Positions 45,510 through 57,800 of a DNA stretch of 64,000 bases are shown here, in pieces. Source of the DNA: Marthasterias glacialis (lineage: Eukaryota > Echinodermata > Asteroidea > Forcipulatida > Asteriidae); the NCBI GenBank assembly GCA_911728455.2, contig OU452239.1, positions 11,266,328 to 11,330,327 on the forward strand. Direction: 5' to 3'. The position numbers and the translations under genes are program-made. Position 1 is the first letter of the stretch, and each line of letters begins with the position of its first letter. The notes below the pieces were generated by a model. It was not told the origin of the DNA. It did no database searches and saw only the letters and a program-made list of their open reading frames with translations.

Positions 45510-45900
45510 GGTAACTACTCCACAAATTAATGACCATAAAAGCTTACTTCGTACGAAGCTCACTGGAGAACTGTTGATAGTATAAAACACTGTGAGAAAC
45601 GATTCCCTTTGAAGTAATGTGGTTTTAGAGAAAGAGATTATTTTCTGTTCAAAAATTTGAATCTGAGAAACGATTCATGCATGAATCGTTTCTCACGTGA
45701 TGAAAAAAAACATGCAGTTTCAGCATTTTCGAATCCTTCTGCCTGGAAATAATCACTCCAGATTTTCGCCGATATCTCAAAAACGATGAGACTTTTTTTG
45801 ACATAATTTTCACAGGTAAGTTTTACGGTACAAAGGATTGAAACAAACGTATGGTTCAAATGCCAAAGGTATCCCTTGCTTTTGGTTTTAAAGACAATGT
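45510..45900. mobile_element. Foldback MITE with central palindrome, copy 2
   Basis: The right end (GGTATCCCTTGCTTTTGGTT) is the inverse of the family's terminal sequence, and the centre carries a perfect 30-bp palindrome (45665-45694, half-site GAGAAACGATTCATG). It shares the GAGAA.CG.T centre with the 26,158 copy despite differing around it. Confidence 0.65.
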
Positions 45901-46574
45901 ATGTGTATCCAGGAATTACCATGATAACCGTAGAGGTCACCGTAAAGGTCAAGCCCTAAATTGAAAACCTTCATCCGCCATTGTTATACCAAATATTCTT
46001 GATTTTCAAAGCAAAATAATGCTTCCAAAAGTGTTAACTAGAAACGTATTATTATTTATCTTTTTATCCGCAAAATTTGCAGTCACGAAAAGTCATGTAG
46101 TCATGTGACAATTATTATACGGATTCGAATGATTTGTTACATCTAGAGACTATTTGGTGTCTCTTTCATAAAATTAATATCCACTGTCGGAACATCAGGT
46201 ACTGTCAGTGAATCTTCGCCAGATCTCATCGGACTTTCTTGTTGGTTATTTTTATCTGATCGGATTACCACGAAGGGAAAAAAAACTCGAGCCGTTGCTG
46301 ATGAGATTTCCGATGAACGTTTCAATCAAAAAAAGTAGCTTGACACTTAAGGGGGTTTAGCTTTACCGTTGGAGTCCATATCGTATGATCGTGGTTCACA
46401 TCGTTTGGCGTGGTCGTTGAGTTAGCTCAAAGTGGCATCAGCTCTTTGAAGGCTGTGACTATAAGCCAAACACTTCCAAATGCCAATTTACGGAGTCCCA
46501 GTTTGTTATGGTAACTAAAAGTTTAAACAAATTTGACATAATTATTTCTTTTTATAATTAATGTTGGGAACCTG

Positions 46575-46925
46575 GTAGACCTAAGTGGGTGGCGTTTGAG
46601 CGGCACATATCTAAATATAACATGAGAACTAAATAAAGACCGCAGGCTTAAATGTAACCTGAGGCCTAAATGTAGACCGGGTCTGAGTGTGGCCCAACCC
46701 TGTTCCTAAAATGTACCCAGACCTAAATGTAACCCGAAGCCTAAATATAGTCCGGTACTAAATATACCTGAGGCCTAAATGTAACATAAAATTTAAATTA
46801 AGACCCGGCCTAAATGTAAACCCCACATCTAAATATAGAGCGAGACTAAGTATCCTAACCCTGTACCAAAATGTAGCCCGGGAATAAATGTAGCTCGATG
46901 CTGGTTCCTAAATCTAGTACTCAGT
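46575..46925. repeat. Related short-unit repeat array, locus 2
   Basis: Many diverged copies of CCTAAATGTAACCCGAAG, CCTAAATGTAGACCGGG and similar half-units of about 20 bases. It shares the CTAAATGTAGCCC core with the 41-bp arrays and looks like an older, more scrambled relative. Confidence 0.6.
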
Positions 46926-48324
46926 CTTATCTTGGCATTTTGGCACCGCGGTCAATAAACTGGTCAGGGTTGTGACGTCAAAGACGGGCTGGATTTCCCA
47001 GCTCTCTTTAAAAAGGTCCAGCGAACACCCTAAAAAAAGGAAACATTGCCGAGTAAATTGTTCTTATGGGAAGTTTTTCGTTATTATATTTTGGGTTGTA
47101 ATTTGCCAACCACATCACACCTTACAACCAGTCATTCACAATTTTGAGGGTACCTTTGAAGAAAATCCAATAGATATAATCCTCATAATGGATCGACAGT
47201 GATCGAAATATTGGCAAGCTCCCTCCGATATGACTTATGATTCATTATGAATATCAGGTCTGTCAATTCTAATAACATCAAGATTTTGATAAATAAAGTT
47301 ACGTTTCTCTTGATTTTGACAGCTGTTTTGGGGTTGTTTTCCCCTCTTCTCTTTCTCATGTTCCCCTTCCTTTTCACCACTTTCCCATGTGTGAATACAA
47401 TTTCACAGGTGTCCGCAAAATGCCATGCACATTACTATAAAACAAATCCGTCTATCAGTGGACAGCAAGTTTAAAAGTACCATGATTGTTCGTTTCAATG
47501 TAATTCATCTCAAACCTGACCGCCAATTTATTATTTATTTTTTTAAATTTCTTATTTTGACATAATTATTGGCCCTTTAATGTGTTGTTTGAAAACTGAC
47601 AGGTGGAAAATGATTTAATGTTTCCAAAAGAGACAATGATACAATTTTAAGAATCGTATGTAATACCCAAGGAACTTTGCACAGTAAAGTTTTTCAGACT
47701 TGACAAAAGGAAGTCTGAAATTGGTATGCAAATGAATTCAAATCTGAAATAGGTCAGCACTTCATTATCCAATTCAAAACTGGAATGAATAAAAATGAGC
47801 AAATGTGTATTTGCAATTTGGAATATTTTCTTACGGGAGACGTACTTTATGATAAAATAGATTCACATTTATATGGTCGTTCCTCGGGCCTGTTGGTCAT
47901 TAGAGATGTACGTAATACAGAAATTGAACCAAAAGTACAAACCGCTTGCAGCAAGGGCTTCCTTATACTTAAAGGAATATTCCATGATTGTTATTTATTT
48001 TTTATTTTTGTTTGTTTGTTTGTTTGTTGGGTTGTTTGTTGGGTTATTTTGGGGGGTTGTGTGTTTGTTTGTTTTGGTTGAGAGTAAAACGCCGATCTTC
48101 TAGGTTTTTTTTAAACACGCCATACGACAAATCTGTAAAAACAAAATCAATGTATAAACAAACCTGATGAAAAATATAAATCGTAATTCGTTTTGTTTTT
48201 CTCACAAACGCGACCACCTGTTTTCATATATTTTATTTTATTTTCAATATTCAACGAGACAAAGAGATCCTCAAAAGCGGCTAGCACAGTAATCCTTAGA
48301 CCTGACGATACCTGTGTAGAGACT

Positions 48325-48640
48325 ATGTACCCTTTGTTTACGAAAAGAGTGACCTTGTACATTCCAGGGCCTTTCTCGCAGGCAAGATACTACGCTGGTC
48401 ACAATTTCCACATAAATTCAAGAGTTATATAAAAAAAAACAGCTGATCAAGTTTTGAGATGTGTCTGCTTTCTTCATTATCAAAAGTTGATGAAATCAGA
48501 CAGTGCAATATATAATCTCCATTAAACCTTAGACTTTATGTCTCCTTCCATTTGGCTGTGTACAAATTGTGCCTGCAGGAAATCCAGGCTCCTTGACTAT
48601 TTTGTAAACATGTGATGTCACAGGTTAAACCTGGTCCATA
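48325..48640. repeat. Dispersed repeat, second copy
   Basis: GAAAAGAGTGACCTTGTACA, CACATAAATTCAAGAGTTAT and GTGCCTGCAGGAAATCCAGG match the 40,470 copy. Confidence 0.7.
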
Positions 48641-48689
48641 GAGAAGATGTTGAAGAAAAGTTCAATTTTACATTTGGGAAGAAAAAAAC

Positions 48690-48815
48690 AAAAACATACA
48701 GGAGAAACCCACGCGATCGGGTAAGGACAGACAACCCAGTCCAACCCAGTGCGAGGCGCCTATCCGAGATGGGGGACTCGAAACGGGGCACACAGAGGTG
48801 AAGGCCAGGGCAACT
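48690..48815 (-). repeat. tRNA-derived SINE (third family), copy 1
   Basis: ACCCACGCGATCGGGTAAGG..GACAACCCAGTCCAACCCAG, with a B-box inverse in GACTCGAAACGGGGCACACA. The same arrangement occurs at 62,690-62,835. Confidence 0.6.
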
Positions 48816-48920
48816 AATTTCGTTAAAACTTTCAGATCTCGCAAGGTTTGCGGTAACACCGTGTATACGAAATCTCCCCTTGCATAGTGGCGGAGTCTGA
48901 ACAGAACAAGTGGCGTAAGA

Positions 48921-48960
48921 ACTCAACGTTTCGATCAGCATGCTCTGATTGTCAGGAGAA
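48921..48960 (-). ncRNA. Hammerhead-ribozyme-like motif, copy 3 (degenerate core)
   Basis: Minus strand: CTCCTGACAATCAGAGCATG, then CTGATCGAAACGTTGAG. The TCAG / CTGA stem and GAAAC box are kept, but CTGACAA departs from CTGANGA at a catalytic base. Confidence 0.3.
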
Positions 48961-49425
48961 TTTTTTCAGGTGAGTTGTAAAGTGTGTTTATTGGAATAAT
49001 TCAGTCTTCCCCCCAAAAAAAACACAGTCGTGTTAACATACCTTTAAACGTGGTTGGACGCATGGATGATTTATCTGAAGTATCCAAATTCTTTAATAAT
49101 CTGACTGTCTAAAACTGCTCGCTTTATAACTGTTATATAATTTTTCCAGCAGGCATGTCACGAGTGATTTATATTTCCCATTTCCATACCCGAATATATC
49201 TGTCAACGCCCCAGGGACATTGCTGGAATTGCCCGATATGTTTTAAGCATTAATGATATTAGAACCCGGGGGGGGGGGGGAGGGAGCGGGGACGAGGTGA
49301 TCCGTCAGAACGTGATGTAGTCTCGCTCTCAAGGAGAAAACCAAAAAAACGTGAGCGTGTGAATGAACGCGAGCCGCAGTTTTAACAGTTCCCGAGTTCG
49401 AAATCTTTCCTGTCAGTTCAGATAT

Positions 49426-49439
49426 GTTTCTATGGCAAC
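49426..49439 (+). promoter_or_regulatory. RFX-type X-box
   Basis: GTTTCTATGGCAAC fits the X-box consensus GTHNYYATRRNAAC at every position. X-boxes within a few hundred bases of a start bind RFX factors and mark ciliary genes. It lies 480 bases upstream of the ATG at 49,919. A second, looser X-box-like site (GTTGTACGTGGCAAC) is at 51,030-51,044. Confidence 0.5.
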
Positions 49440-49918
49440 AAAGCCACGGTGATCATAAAACACCTTCAAGTCAGACGTCCCAGTTTATTTTTTTCCCCTC
49501 AGTGAGACGAGGGATGAAAAAAAAATAATTAGACTATTTGCTAAACCAAGGACTTTTTGTCAGATTCGTTTCACGGCTTCCCTGCCTGCAGCCCTTTGAA
49601 AGCATCAGACTTGTCCAAGTCCCATACTAGCACTAAACAAGGCATACGGACCCTTTTAATAAGTCGGCTTGCAGTACAGTCTGAATGAACTCAAGCGACC
49701 AGTAGCCTGTCAGACCACCCCTGCTGTTTCTCCAGTGTTTTATTCAAAAATTATCAAAAATACCTGGACACTGTAGCCTTTTTCTCGGGCTTTATAATTT
49801 AATTTCGAAATTGGAAGACATCACCATTACGGTATTACTGTTAGAATTTCCTCGAGGCAGTAAGGGACACGATTTCGTTGCTTGTGGTGTGATTTGTTCC
49901 GTGGTAATTAGATAGGAG

Positions 49919-51411
49919 ATGCGCGCTGGGCAGGCCGTGGACCCACAGCAGGTGATCCGACGGCTGCAGGAGAGAGGCTACAAGGTGAGGAATAATCAAC
50001 GACGACTGTTTCATGAAAATGTCGAAAGGGCTAACAGACGGCCCACATCTCGTTTATAAATTACATTACTTGAATCGTATCTGTTGAGATAACTTTTAAT
50101 AAAAAGTGCTTTTCACATCGCTATTTCTATTGTTTCTAAAAAGAAATGCGGTTAAAGTTCAAATCATATCAATAATTGAGTTTTATTCGTTGTCAACAGC
50201 CAGAAGCAGTAAACCGCAATCAACAGACTGACTTTTTGAAAGTTAATAACCTCATCTTTATCTGCAGACTTTAAAATGTAACAAATCATTTCACTTTCAA
50301 GATTCACTGTATCCCTTAATCTTAAATGCAGAGATGAGTTGAAAAGCGGGAGTGCTGACCAGTTCGACACAAACCCAGTTTAATTGTCGCTATATTGTCT
50401 AAGACAAAATATTCCAAACTTTGGTTTCAAATTTTATTTATTAAAAATATAAATAATATGTCTAATTCCCACTTTAGAATATGATGTCACCGTTGAGGAT
50501 TGCGTAAATCATTTTCCTAGGACTTCGGTCACTATCTTTACCTCGAATTCCGAAATCTACTCCGCTGTAGTACAATAATAACAGGACAAGTTCTCACAAG
50601 AACAATCTACTGCTTATAGCGAAGTAGATATAATCACATGGTGTTACCGAGGCTATATCAAGGCTGTTTTCCAACCATTTGTTAGCGTAAAATATACCGC
50701 TGTGATGACGTAGCTTTACGTTTAAGGATACGTTTTGAAATATATTCAGTTCCTCCCTCGAACAGTTAAAAAAATATATATAATCTTTATAGATTAACAA
50801 ATGATTTTATTTTAAGTCTTTTATGGTTCTTTCTGTAGTTTGTTGTAAAAATCTACATGGTTTGTTATATTTTTGCCCATTGTATTCCGCACATCTCTCG
50901 TCACCTTCCCTGAAGCGCTCTGAGACCCTGTAATTTTACGCTATATAAAAAAAACTATTTATAATAATTATTATTATCTGTTACTTTATATTTTTCCACT
51001 GGTTACTAGCGTTAGTAATCGGGCGCACTGTTGTACGTGGCAACACTCGCATGGAAAGGCAACCCAAGCGAGACTTATCGGGTTTCTTTGCTTCGTAGCG
51101 CTTCAAGAATACTCAAGAAGAAGAGAAAAAAACAGCGATCAGTGATTTGATAAACTGTCATAAAGTACAACACAACCATGCAGAGCCAGCGCGTTATGTA
51201 CTCTTCACCGAAAATCCACTCGCCCGTACCTGAAACTAATCCGGCGAATACTCTATACCAACAGCATCGATTTTTCTTTCTGGTTTAACCCCAGGCCGAG
51301 TATGGATATTATTATACACCGACGTTCCTTTGGAAGGAGTTTTATACCGTTGGTGATTCGAGTGCTTTAATAGCTGCGAAGCCCCCAGTCAATGGGGAGT
51401 ATGGACTATAG
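49919..51411 (+). CDS. Candidate small two-exon gene downstream of an X-box
   Basis: Exon 1 (49919-49984) is an in-frame stop, then ATG and 22 codons (MRAGQAVDPQ..RRLQERGYK), ending at AAG|GTGAGG. Exon 2 (51295-51411) has an excellent acceptor (TTTTTCTTTCTGGTTTAACCCCAG region) and 38 codons (AEYGYYYTPTFLWKEFYTVG..KPPVNGEYGL) to TAG. Both are phase 0, giving a 60-residue protein with a helical N-part and an aromatic C-part. I recognise no family. An open stretch just before exon 2 (51178-51288, MQSQRVMYSSPKIHSP..) is in the same frame and may be an alternative start or chance. Exon 1 could instead be internal, or join the terminal exon at 63,535, also phase 0. Confidence 0.4.
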
Positions 51412-51419
51412 CGCTATCT

Positions 51420-54155
51420 TCTGAAGAGTTCTGTCTGATATCTCCATCGTCAACTTGTAATAAACGTAATGTCAATGCGGATGTGGCACTCAGAGGTCAT
51501 ATGCGCGGTCAGGGCGCTGTGTTGCCGCGTATCCAATGACGGAAACCAAAAAGATACCATCCCCTGACGGATGATAATTTCTTCAACCCACAGATTCGTC
51601 ATTGAGCTGCCCGTGATATTTCATTTTATGAATTCAAAGTTAAAGGTAGCATCGGTAATAGTGAAAAAAAAGTATGAATGTTTTTTTTTCTGTGTGCGCA
51701 CCACGATGGTAAAATTGAAAATGTAAACGTTTACATATTTATAAACGTAACTTACTTGGTATAAAGATGGTCATGGTGGAAAACTTCCCATTGAAATAAT
51801 TTTGCTTTAAATGCTGATCTCGAGACATCAAAACCCAATGTTTGAAAATAGTCAAAAGTATTATACTTTTTTTAAAGCATTATTTTTCGTGACTCTGGTG
51901 AACGATTGAGCTTAACATTTCACAGGTTTTTTATTTTAATTTTATATGTTTGTTATTTTATTACTGCTTCACATAAAGTGTGTATATTGGTATTTGACAA
52001 TTCATTATGAACAATAATGTTCACCTGCTTTCACAAGCTTACTTTGTTCAAACTGTCCTCCGAGATAACTCGTATAAAAACTATGTTCAAAGTGTGGGGG
52101 AAATAATCAAAATTACCGAAAAAGCCACAACAAACTCCATGAAAAAAACCCATAAAACTTTTAATTTTTGGTCTCTCTAAAACATGAACATCTAATGTTT
52201 GATAATATTTGCACATGTCGGTTGTGAGTTTGTTTGTGTTTGAAAACTAGAGGACTGTAAATCAAAATGGGCTTTAAAAAAACAATGACGTGATGTTGCT
52301 TTTAAGGTACTGATCTTTATATGAAGTGTATAATAAAATAAAGTTGTGATGCAGAAAACATAAAAATAAGTATTATGACTGTGATTCAAAAGTAAATAGT
52401 TTTGTCGTCCGTCAAAGATTTCCGACTGTTTCTATAATCTTGGACTCTGCGCGGTAAAAGTGCCCATCGGCAAATAAAACGGATGATGTTTTTAAAGTGC
52501 GTCAGGTGACAAAAGTGTCTTTTGGAAACTAATTTTGACATCTGGTAACACGTTGTTTCCTTGTAATTCGTTTTAATAAGGACAGTATCTTTCTTGTGAA
52601 AGTTTGTTAGGTTGTCGTTTAGAAAAAATCAACATTTTTACTTAATTTTGAGCGCCATGGTGTCAGTCAGGTGCCACAGATTCTGCACGCTCTAATGGTT
52701 TGCTAGACGAACGAGTCAGGAGCGAATCTGGAGAGTGGTTTGTCGAGGGGAGTGGAAGTCAATTGACCGGGGGCGGGGGGTGGGCTCCAGCAATGCAGCC
52801 ACTATTAAATCCAGTGTGTGGCACTGCAGATGTCAGGGTATTTTTTAACTTGGTTGGGGTCATTCATGCCCTTTCCAACCCTCTGAATCAGCCACCACTT
52901 ATTTTGTATCAATACAAATAAACAAAAAAGTTGAAAAAGAAAATCAGAAAAGTCTCTGACCCTTCCCGATCCCAATGAAGGATGGATCATTTTATATTTG
53001 ACCATAGATATTGATTCCTTTCTATTAGATTTCAACGAGAACGTCCCTTCATCACTGACAGAGGCTGCCTGGCACGACACGATGGCTGCCCTTTGATTCC
53101 AGTTTCTTCTCCCAGTGGGCTGATTTTTTATTTTTATTTATTTATTTTTTTGGCGGGGGGGGGGGAATAAAAATGTAACCAACCATTAATTTATTAGATC
53201 GAGTGACCATCAACGTAGCCCAAAATTGTTAGTTGCTAGTACATTGTTTTTTGCAATTCCAATCTTTCGCGTTGTCCCTGCTAATCGTATCAGAGAGAGA
53301 GGACAAACATTTCGACAGATTCTGATAAATATTGAATAAATTGCGTTTTTTATTGCACAATTAACGTAAAGAGCACTCATAATATTTACATTAGAATGAC
53401 AGGAGGAAGAGACTGTTAGCGAGTCTATGCCGGAAGCGATTTTTTTTTTCTCATAAAAGCAAAACAGAATAACTTACAACAATGTTGAGTTCAGAAAGTT
53501 ACAGTCCTATCAAGAGAAATTCGAAAACAAATATGACAATACTTATTAATGAAATGTACTTTTTGAAACTTGTTATAAAACTAAACTTGGACCAATTTTG
53601 TTTTAGGGTCAAAGATTATTTGATATTGCACTTTGATGTCTAAGGCAGTTGGAAAATTGTTTAAAAAGATTTAACTTGTACATAATCGGAGACGTTTGGG
53701 GAACTTAGGTGGCAGCAGACTTACCAGGTAAATCTATTGGGTTTTTTTGCAGTGTGAGCATGCTCAGGTTGACACACAGAAAATGAACAATTATCTGGTG
53801 TGTCTGCTGCCACCTAGCGTCTCAAAGTCCCGTAGTGTATTAAATCAACACCATTTATACAAACCTCAAAATAATGTTTGCTGTTAAAAATACGTGACGT
53901 ATTCGAATTACTTTTTAATTCATTAAGATAAAAAAAATGTTATTGTCGCAAAACGTGTTTATGGGGAAGTTTTGGCGCTGCATGATTTATGATTAGACCA
54001 ATGGAGGGCGCCCTAATTAGTGAACGAGCCACACGTCTTAAAAAAGAAGAAAGCGGGAAATCTTGAGTTTCTTTGTTTTTCTTTGGAACGGTTTGTACAA
54101 CTTTGAGAATGATCTGAACTTGAATTAAACAATTCTTTTGGATATTTTGCTTGGG
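51420..54155. other. Interval between the 49.9-51.4 kb exons and eyg
   Basis: No exon seen. It holds AT-rich sequence with a TGTAAACGTTTACA palindrome (51,720), a G-rich stretch (53,150-53,165), and a CTCF-like MITE (53,693-53,832). Confidence 0.5.
53693..53832. mobile_element. CTCF-like palindromic MITE, copy 6
   Basis: ACTTAGGTGGCAGCAGACTT at the left and TGTCTGCTGCCACCTAGCGT at the right, with ACCAGGTAAATC / TTATCTGGTGTG inside. It sits about 330 bases downstream of the eyg poly(A) signal. Confidence 0.8.
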
Positions 54156-54159
54156 AGTA

Positions 54160-54543
54160 TTTATTGATTGAACAATCCTCGTTGGTATTAATTGTATTGT
54201 ACTGGTCAGCGATGGAAATAAATGATTTTAAATAAGATGCAGTGGTGCTATTAATGTACACTTTTTATGTTAAAACATTTTTAGCGCGTAGATATTTGAA
54301 TATGTAGTTGCTTTGCCAGCCCGTTACTTTACATTGATAAGATTATATAAGCCCTTTCGAAACCACTACTTGGGCTTGGGCTTTGGCTTGGGCTCCATCA
54401 GATATTTGGAAAACGTGCGCTTTCCTTACGGGACTTCAAGCAGGCGGACGGAGCCCAAGCCCAAGGCGTGGTTTCGAAAAGGGCCACAGTACATTGCTTC
54501 TTGTGTGGAAGAAATCGAAGGTTCTCAGCTGTATCTTTTTTTC
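54160..54543 (-). other. eyg 3' UTR and poly(A) signal
   Basis: AATAAA (minus strand, 54160-54165) is the first good poly(A) signal after the stop, giving a 3' UTR of about 385 nt. It includes the MITE at 54,351-54,485. Confidence 0.5.
54351..54485. mobile_element. MITE with GCCCTTTCGAAACCAC ends, copy 2, inside the eyg 3' UTR
   Basis: GCCCTTTCGAAACCAC and GTGGTTTCGAAAAGGGC are inverted ends with one indel. Inside are CTTGGGCTTGGGCT and AGCCCAAGCCCAAG. It lies 59 bases beyond the eyg stop and before the predicted poly(A) signal, so the mRNA would carry its hairpin. Confidence 0.8.
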
Positions 54544-54810
54544 CTACGGAGAATCACTCGACGTGGCAGACGTGGCTTGTGTGTTTGTTGTCAACGTGAG
54601 TGGCGTGAAAGCAGACGACATGGAAGGTCTGAGCGTCACTTTCCCGCCCTCCAACTGCATGGCCTTGTACGCCCGCGGGAGGGCGACTGCAGCCGACGTC
54701 TGGTACATGGCATGATGGGAGTGATGGTGGGCCAGCATCGGTCCCGGATGTTGGAGGGTACCAACTTTTTTGTGGCGACGCCATTTTGCACGGCGATTGG
54801 AAAACCAAAC
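54544..54810 (-). CDS. eyg: eyg coding exon 7: recognition helix and C-terminus
   Basis: The exon is 267 nt. [15 protein letters not shown] is followed by a short tail with a His run ([13 protein letters not shown]), [18 protein letters not shown] and a Ser/Thr-rich end to TAG. The tail is shorter than the long PST domains of Pax6. Confidence 0.94.
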   Translation of the reverse strand, partial: VWFSNRRAKWRRHKKVGTLQHPGPMLAHHHSHHAMYQTSAAVALPRAYKAMQLEGGKVTLRPSMSSAFTPLTLTTNTQATSATSSDSP

Positions 54811-57800
54811 CTGGGTGATAAAAAAAAAGAAACAAAACAAATGTGTAACTAAAACAAATGTCAGGAAGCTTCTATCGTAACTTATGCTGGCATGTTTCAG
54901 ACATGTAATTTTCTCACTGACAAAAACCTTAACAAAAAGTATTACAAGAAGCAGCAATTTTCTCGTATAATAGTCTGTGATTGTTTGGGCCGGCCAAAAT
55001 TGTTGTCTTGAATAGACTTTTCACAAGAACAGTGGTTTTACTTTTTTTTACAGTGAAATAAACAATTAGTTTTGCATCTTGTAACTGTTGCACGCTATAG
55101 AACTCGACATTTGATCAAAAATCCTTAGACTTCCTGTGAATTGTAATAAAAAGCACTTTGGTCTATAGATTGTCTTCTCATAATTGTGACGGTGCATGTT
55201 GCTCACAAAATGTCTCGTTAGTTAGTTAACTTATTCTTTCTTCTGATGAGTTTCGTTTCAAAGAATGACAAGAAATGTCCATTTTGAGTTTTTCTCTAAC
55301 GGTGAGTTTCTATATCTAGAGTGTAACCAGTGATCAGAGTCGTTCACCATGGAGAGGTTTTGTTTCTCACAGTGAGGATCTCATTTTGAAGAGTAACGGG
55401 TGAGCCTTACGGCTCGTACCTGTACCCGAGCTTCGGACAGCGTCGTTTTGTTGGCGAGGTCCTCTCTTGTCGAGACGCACGGGTAGTGAGACTTCTCAAA
55501 CTCCTTCTCGAGAATCTGATAACAGAAAAAAACATCCCCCAAACAGTTAGATTTTATTCTTCATTCTATCTTGACAATAACTGGTATCTTGAGCTTACTG
55601 ACAGTACAGACCTTTCTTTTGTTTACAAACAATGACCACCATTTTATATGGGAGACCTTGAGTATCAATAAAAAGTATAAACTGGCTTGGCAAAAAATTT
55701 CCCCTTTTTAGTAAACAAAAATAAACCTTTGTTCACGCAAGTATAAGCTGACTTTTCGTTTTGTAGAGTAAATGAATTTATCATCGTTAATATGGGACTT
55801 AATTTGATAGCATTATTGGACAAAGAATAAACTGTTGTATTTAAAAAAAAAAAAAAAAAAAAAAAAACATAGTACACTTAACGAGATCGGGTGTACGTGC
55901 GTACGAATCTGCGACTGTTCCAATGGCAGCTTATAGCGCCCTCTGTGACTTGATGAAAATATGTATGTCTGCAGAATGGCAAGACCGAGTGGCGCGCTTA
56001 CAGAATTGAAGTAGTGTATTTTTTTGGTACCGGCTTTATGACAAATAGCAACACCAGCAATGTACATGGAGAGAAGTGAAGCAAACTACAGGACGAGGTC
56101 GAGGTCTAAAAAAGCAACGATAGGGGTAATACCGCCCTCTATTGCTGACCTGTATTTGCTCCGGGGTGAATGTCGTTCTGCTCCTCCGCAGTTTCCTCCT
56201 CTGCTCTTCAGTGATTGGGTCTTTGTATAGAGATTCCATTTCTGGCGGATAATTCAAGTTCTCGGACGAGGAGACGGGTGTGTCTGGTGAGGGAGACCTG
56301 GCACGAGAACTGGCTAGGGATGATGCGGTAACCATGGAGACGGGGGCATCATTGTTGTGGTTGTCGGCGGTGGGCGGAGGAGGCGATGGTGACTCAGAGG
56401 AAGGTGCAAGACCTACAAAAAAAAGCAGAAAAACATGAAATTTAGCATATTAAACAAGTCAAGAAGTGTTAAATAACCTATTGCATTTAAAGTAGCCTAC
56501 ATCAGTTTGATGTTTGTCTTTGTTAATTTATGGGTTTTTTTTCAAATCTCAAACTTACCAGGTGGATACGTTCCAAAAGGTGGCCCACAAAGAAAACCAG
56601 AACAGCACGCCCTCAACGACTGCCTCTGATCCAGTCGACTTTCCATCCTCAACCCCGGCACAATGCCGAACGGAGGCGCGTAGTGGGCCCATGCGCTGGC
56701 ATAGTCGCTCATGTATGCCTGCTCAGTGGCCCTGGCGTACTCTGCGGCTGCGCGTTCCGCGGCGCGATTGCGCAGAATGCGGTTGATGGAAGACACACTT
56801 GGCACGGTGGAAGTTGTGCAAACGCCTGCAGAAATTTGAAACAAAAATAAAATTGTGTTCAAAATATCAATTACCAATCGAGAGCCAGCTGATCTCATGC
56901 AGCTATCTTGTTTATCTATTTTATACTTCAAGACTTTTCTTTACTTAGAACCACGTATTAAGAACTATTATTATTTCTTGTTTAGTATAATAATAATATA
57001 AAGATAACTTTGCAACAGTTTTATTTTTTACGAGCAAAGAAAAATAATATTAATTAGCACAATGTAAGACTTTTGGACACTAGGTGGCAGCAGACATACT
57101 AGTCCTGTGCATGCGAACATTTCCAAGAACAATGATCTTCCCGGTTAGTTTGCTGCAACCTAGCGTCACTAAAGGTCTATCTGAGAAAGGCATTACACTG
57201 AAAATTCACTTACTGAAAATTACATGGGAAATAAACAAACGAAATCTAAAGAAAAGAAACAAAAATAATATAGATGGTCAAAACGGTACACTTATGTTGA
57301 GGAGACGCACTTCTTCAGATAGTTATCCAGAAAAAAGAAACAGTTAATGAAATTATATACAATAAGTGTGTACATAATTTTTTTAAAAAGTACCAAGAAC
57401 CGGTCAGAAATTGTTATGACTTACCGTCAGATACAAGTTTATCTCTTATCTCCCAGGCGAATATGGTTGGATTGTCCTGCTTATATCTCTCGATTTTCTC
57501 TACAACAGTGGGCGTGGCCACTTTGGGCTTACTCCCACCAATGGTGCCCGGCCGTACGGAGCCAGTCTCAAGAAAGCGACCTGGGGATAAGTGCAACAAA
57601 TACGAACGCTGCATTAAATGTCAAGACTGATAAACTGTGACGTCTTTTTGCTTTGAAAATTACCTGACAGAATGTGTGTCATGTTGCCTGTTTGTAAGAG
57701 CATTAACGAATACACATGTTCATCAAAACAAAGAAGGGGGACTGACTAATCATTGTCCATCCAGTCTCGACTTCATAACTATAGTTTCAATGTGATAAAA

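Larger units (their letters stand above)
45100..49420. other. Interval without a recognised gene
   Basis: It holds a foldback MITE (45,510), a short-unit repeat array (46,575), a possible CRE with a TTTAAAA box (46,972-47,012), an AT-rich stretch with a 75-codon hydrophobic open frame (47,247-47,474, unsupported), GTTT runs (48,000-48,080), a dispersed repeat (48,325), a SINE (48,690) and a hammerhead-like motif (48,921). Confidence 0.5.

Noticed and set aside
47247-47474. Plus-strand 75-codon frame with a hydrophobic stretch
   Set aside because: The hydrophobic part is a long pyrimidine tract (CCCCTCTTCTCTTTCTC) which codes for Leu/Phe/Pro by chance; no further support.
54313-54852. Plus-strand 179-codon open frame
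   Set aside because: It overlaps eyg exon 7 on the opposite strand and the MITE in its 3' UTR. The homeodomain frame on the minus strand is clearly the real one.
56514-56850. Plus-strand open frames over the eyg linker
   Set aside because: Antisense shadows of eyg exon 4, which encodes the end of the paired domain on the minus strand.
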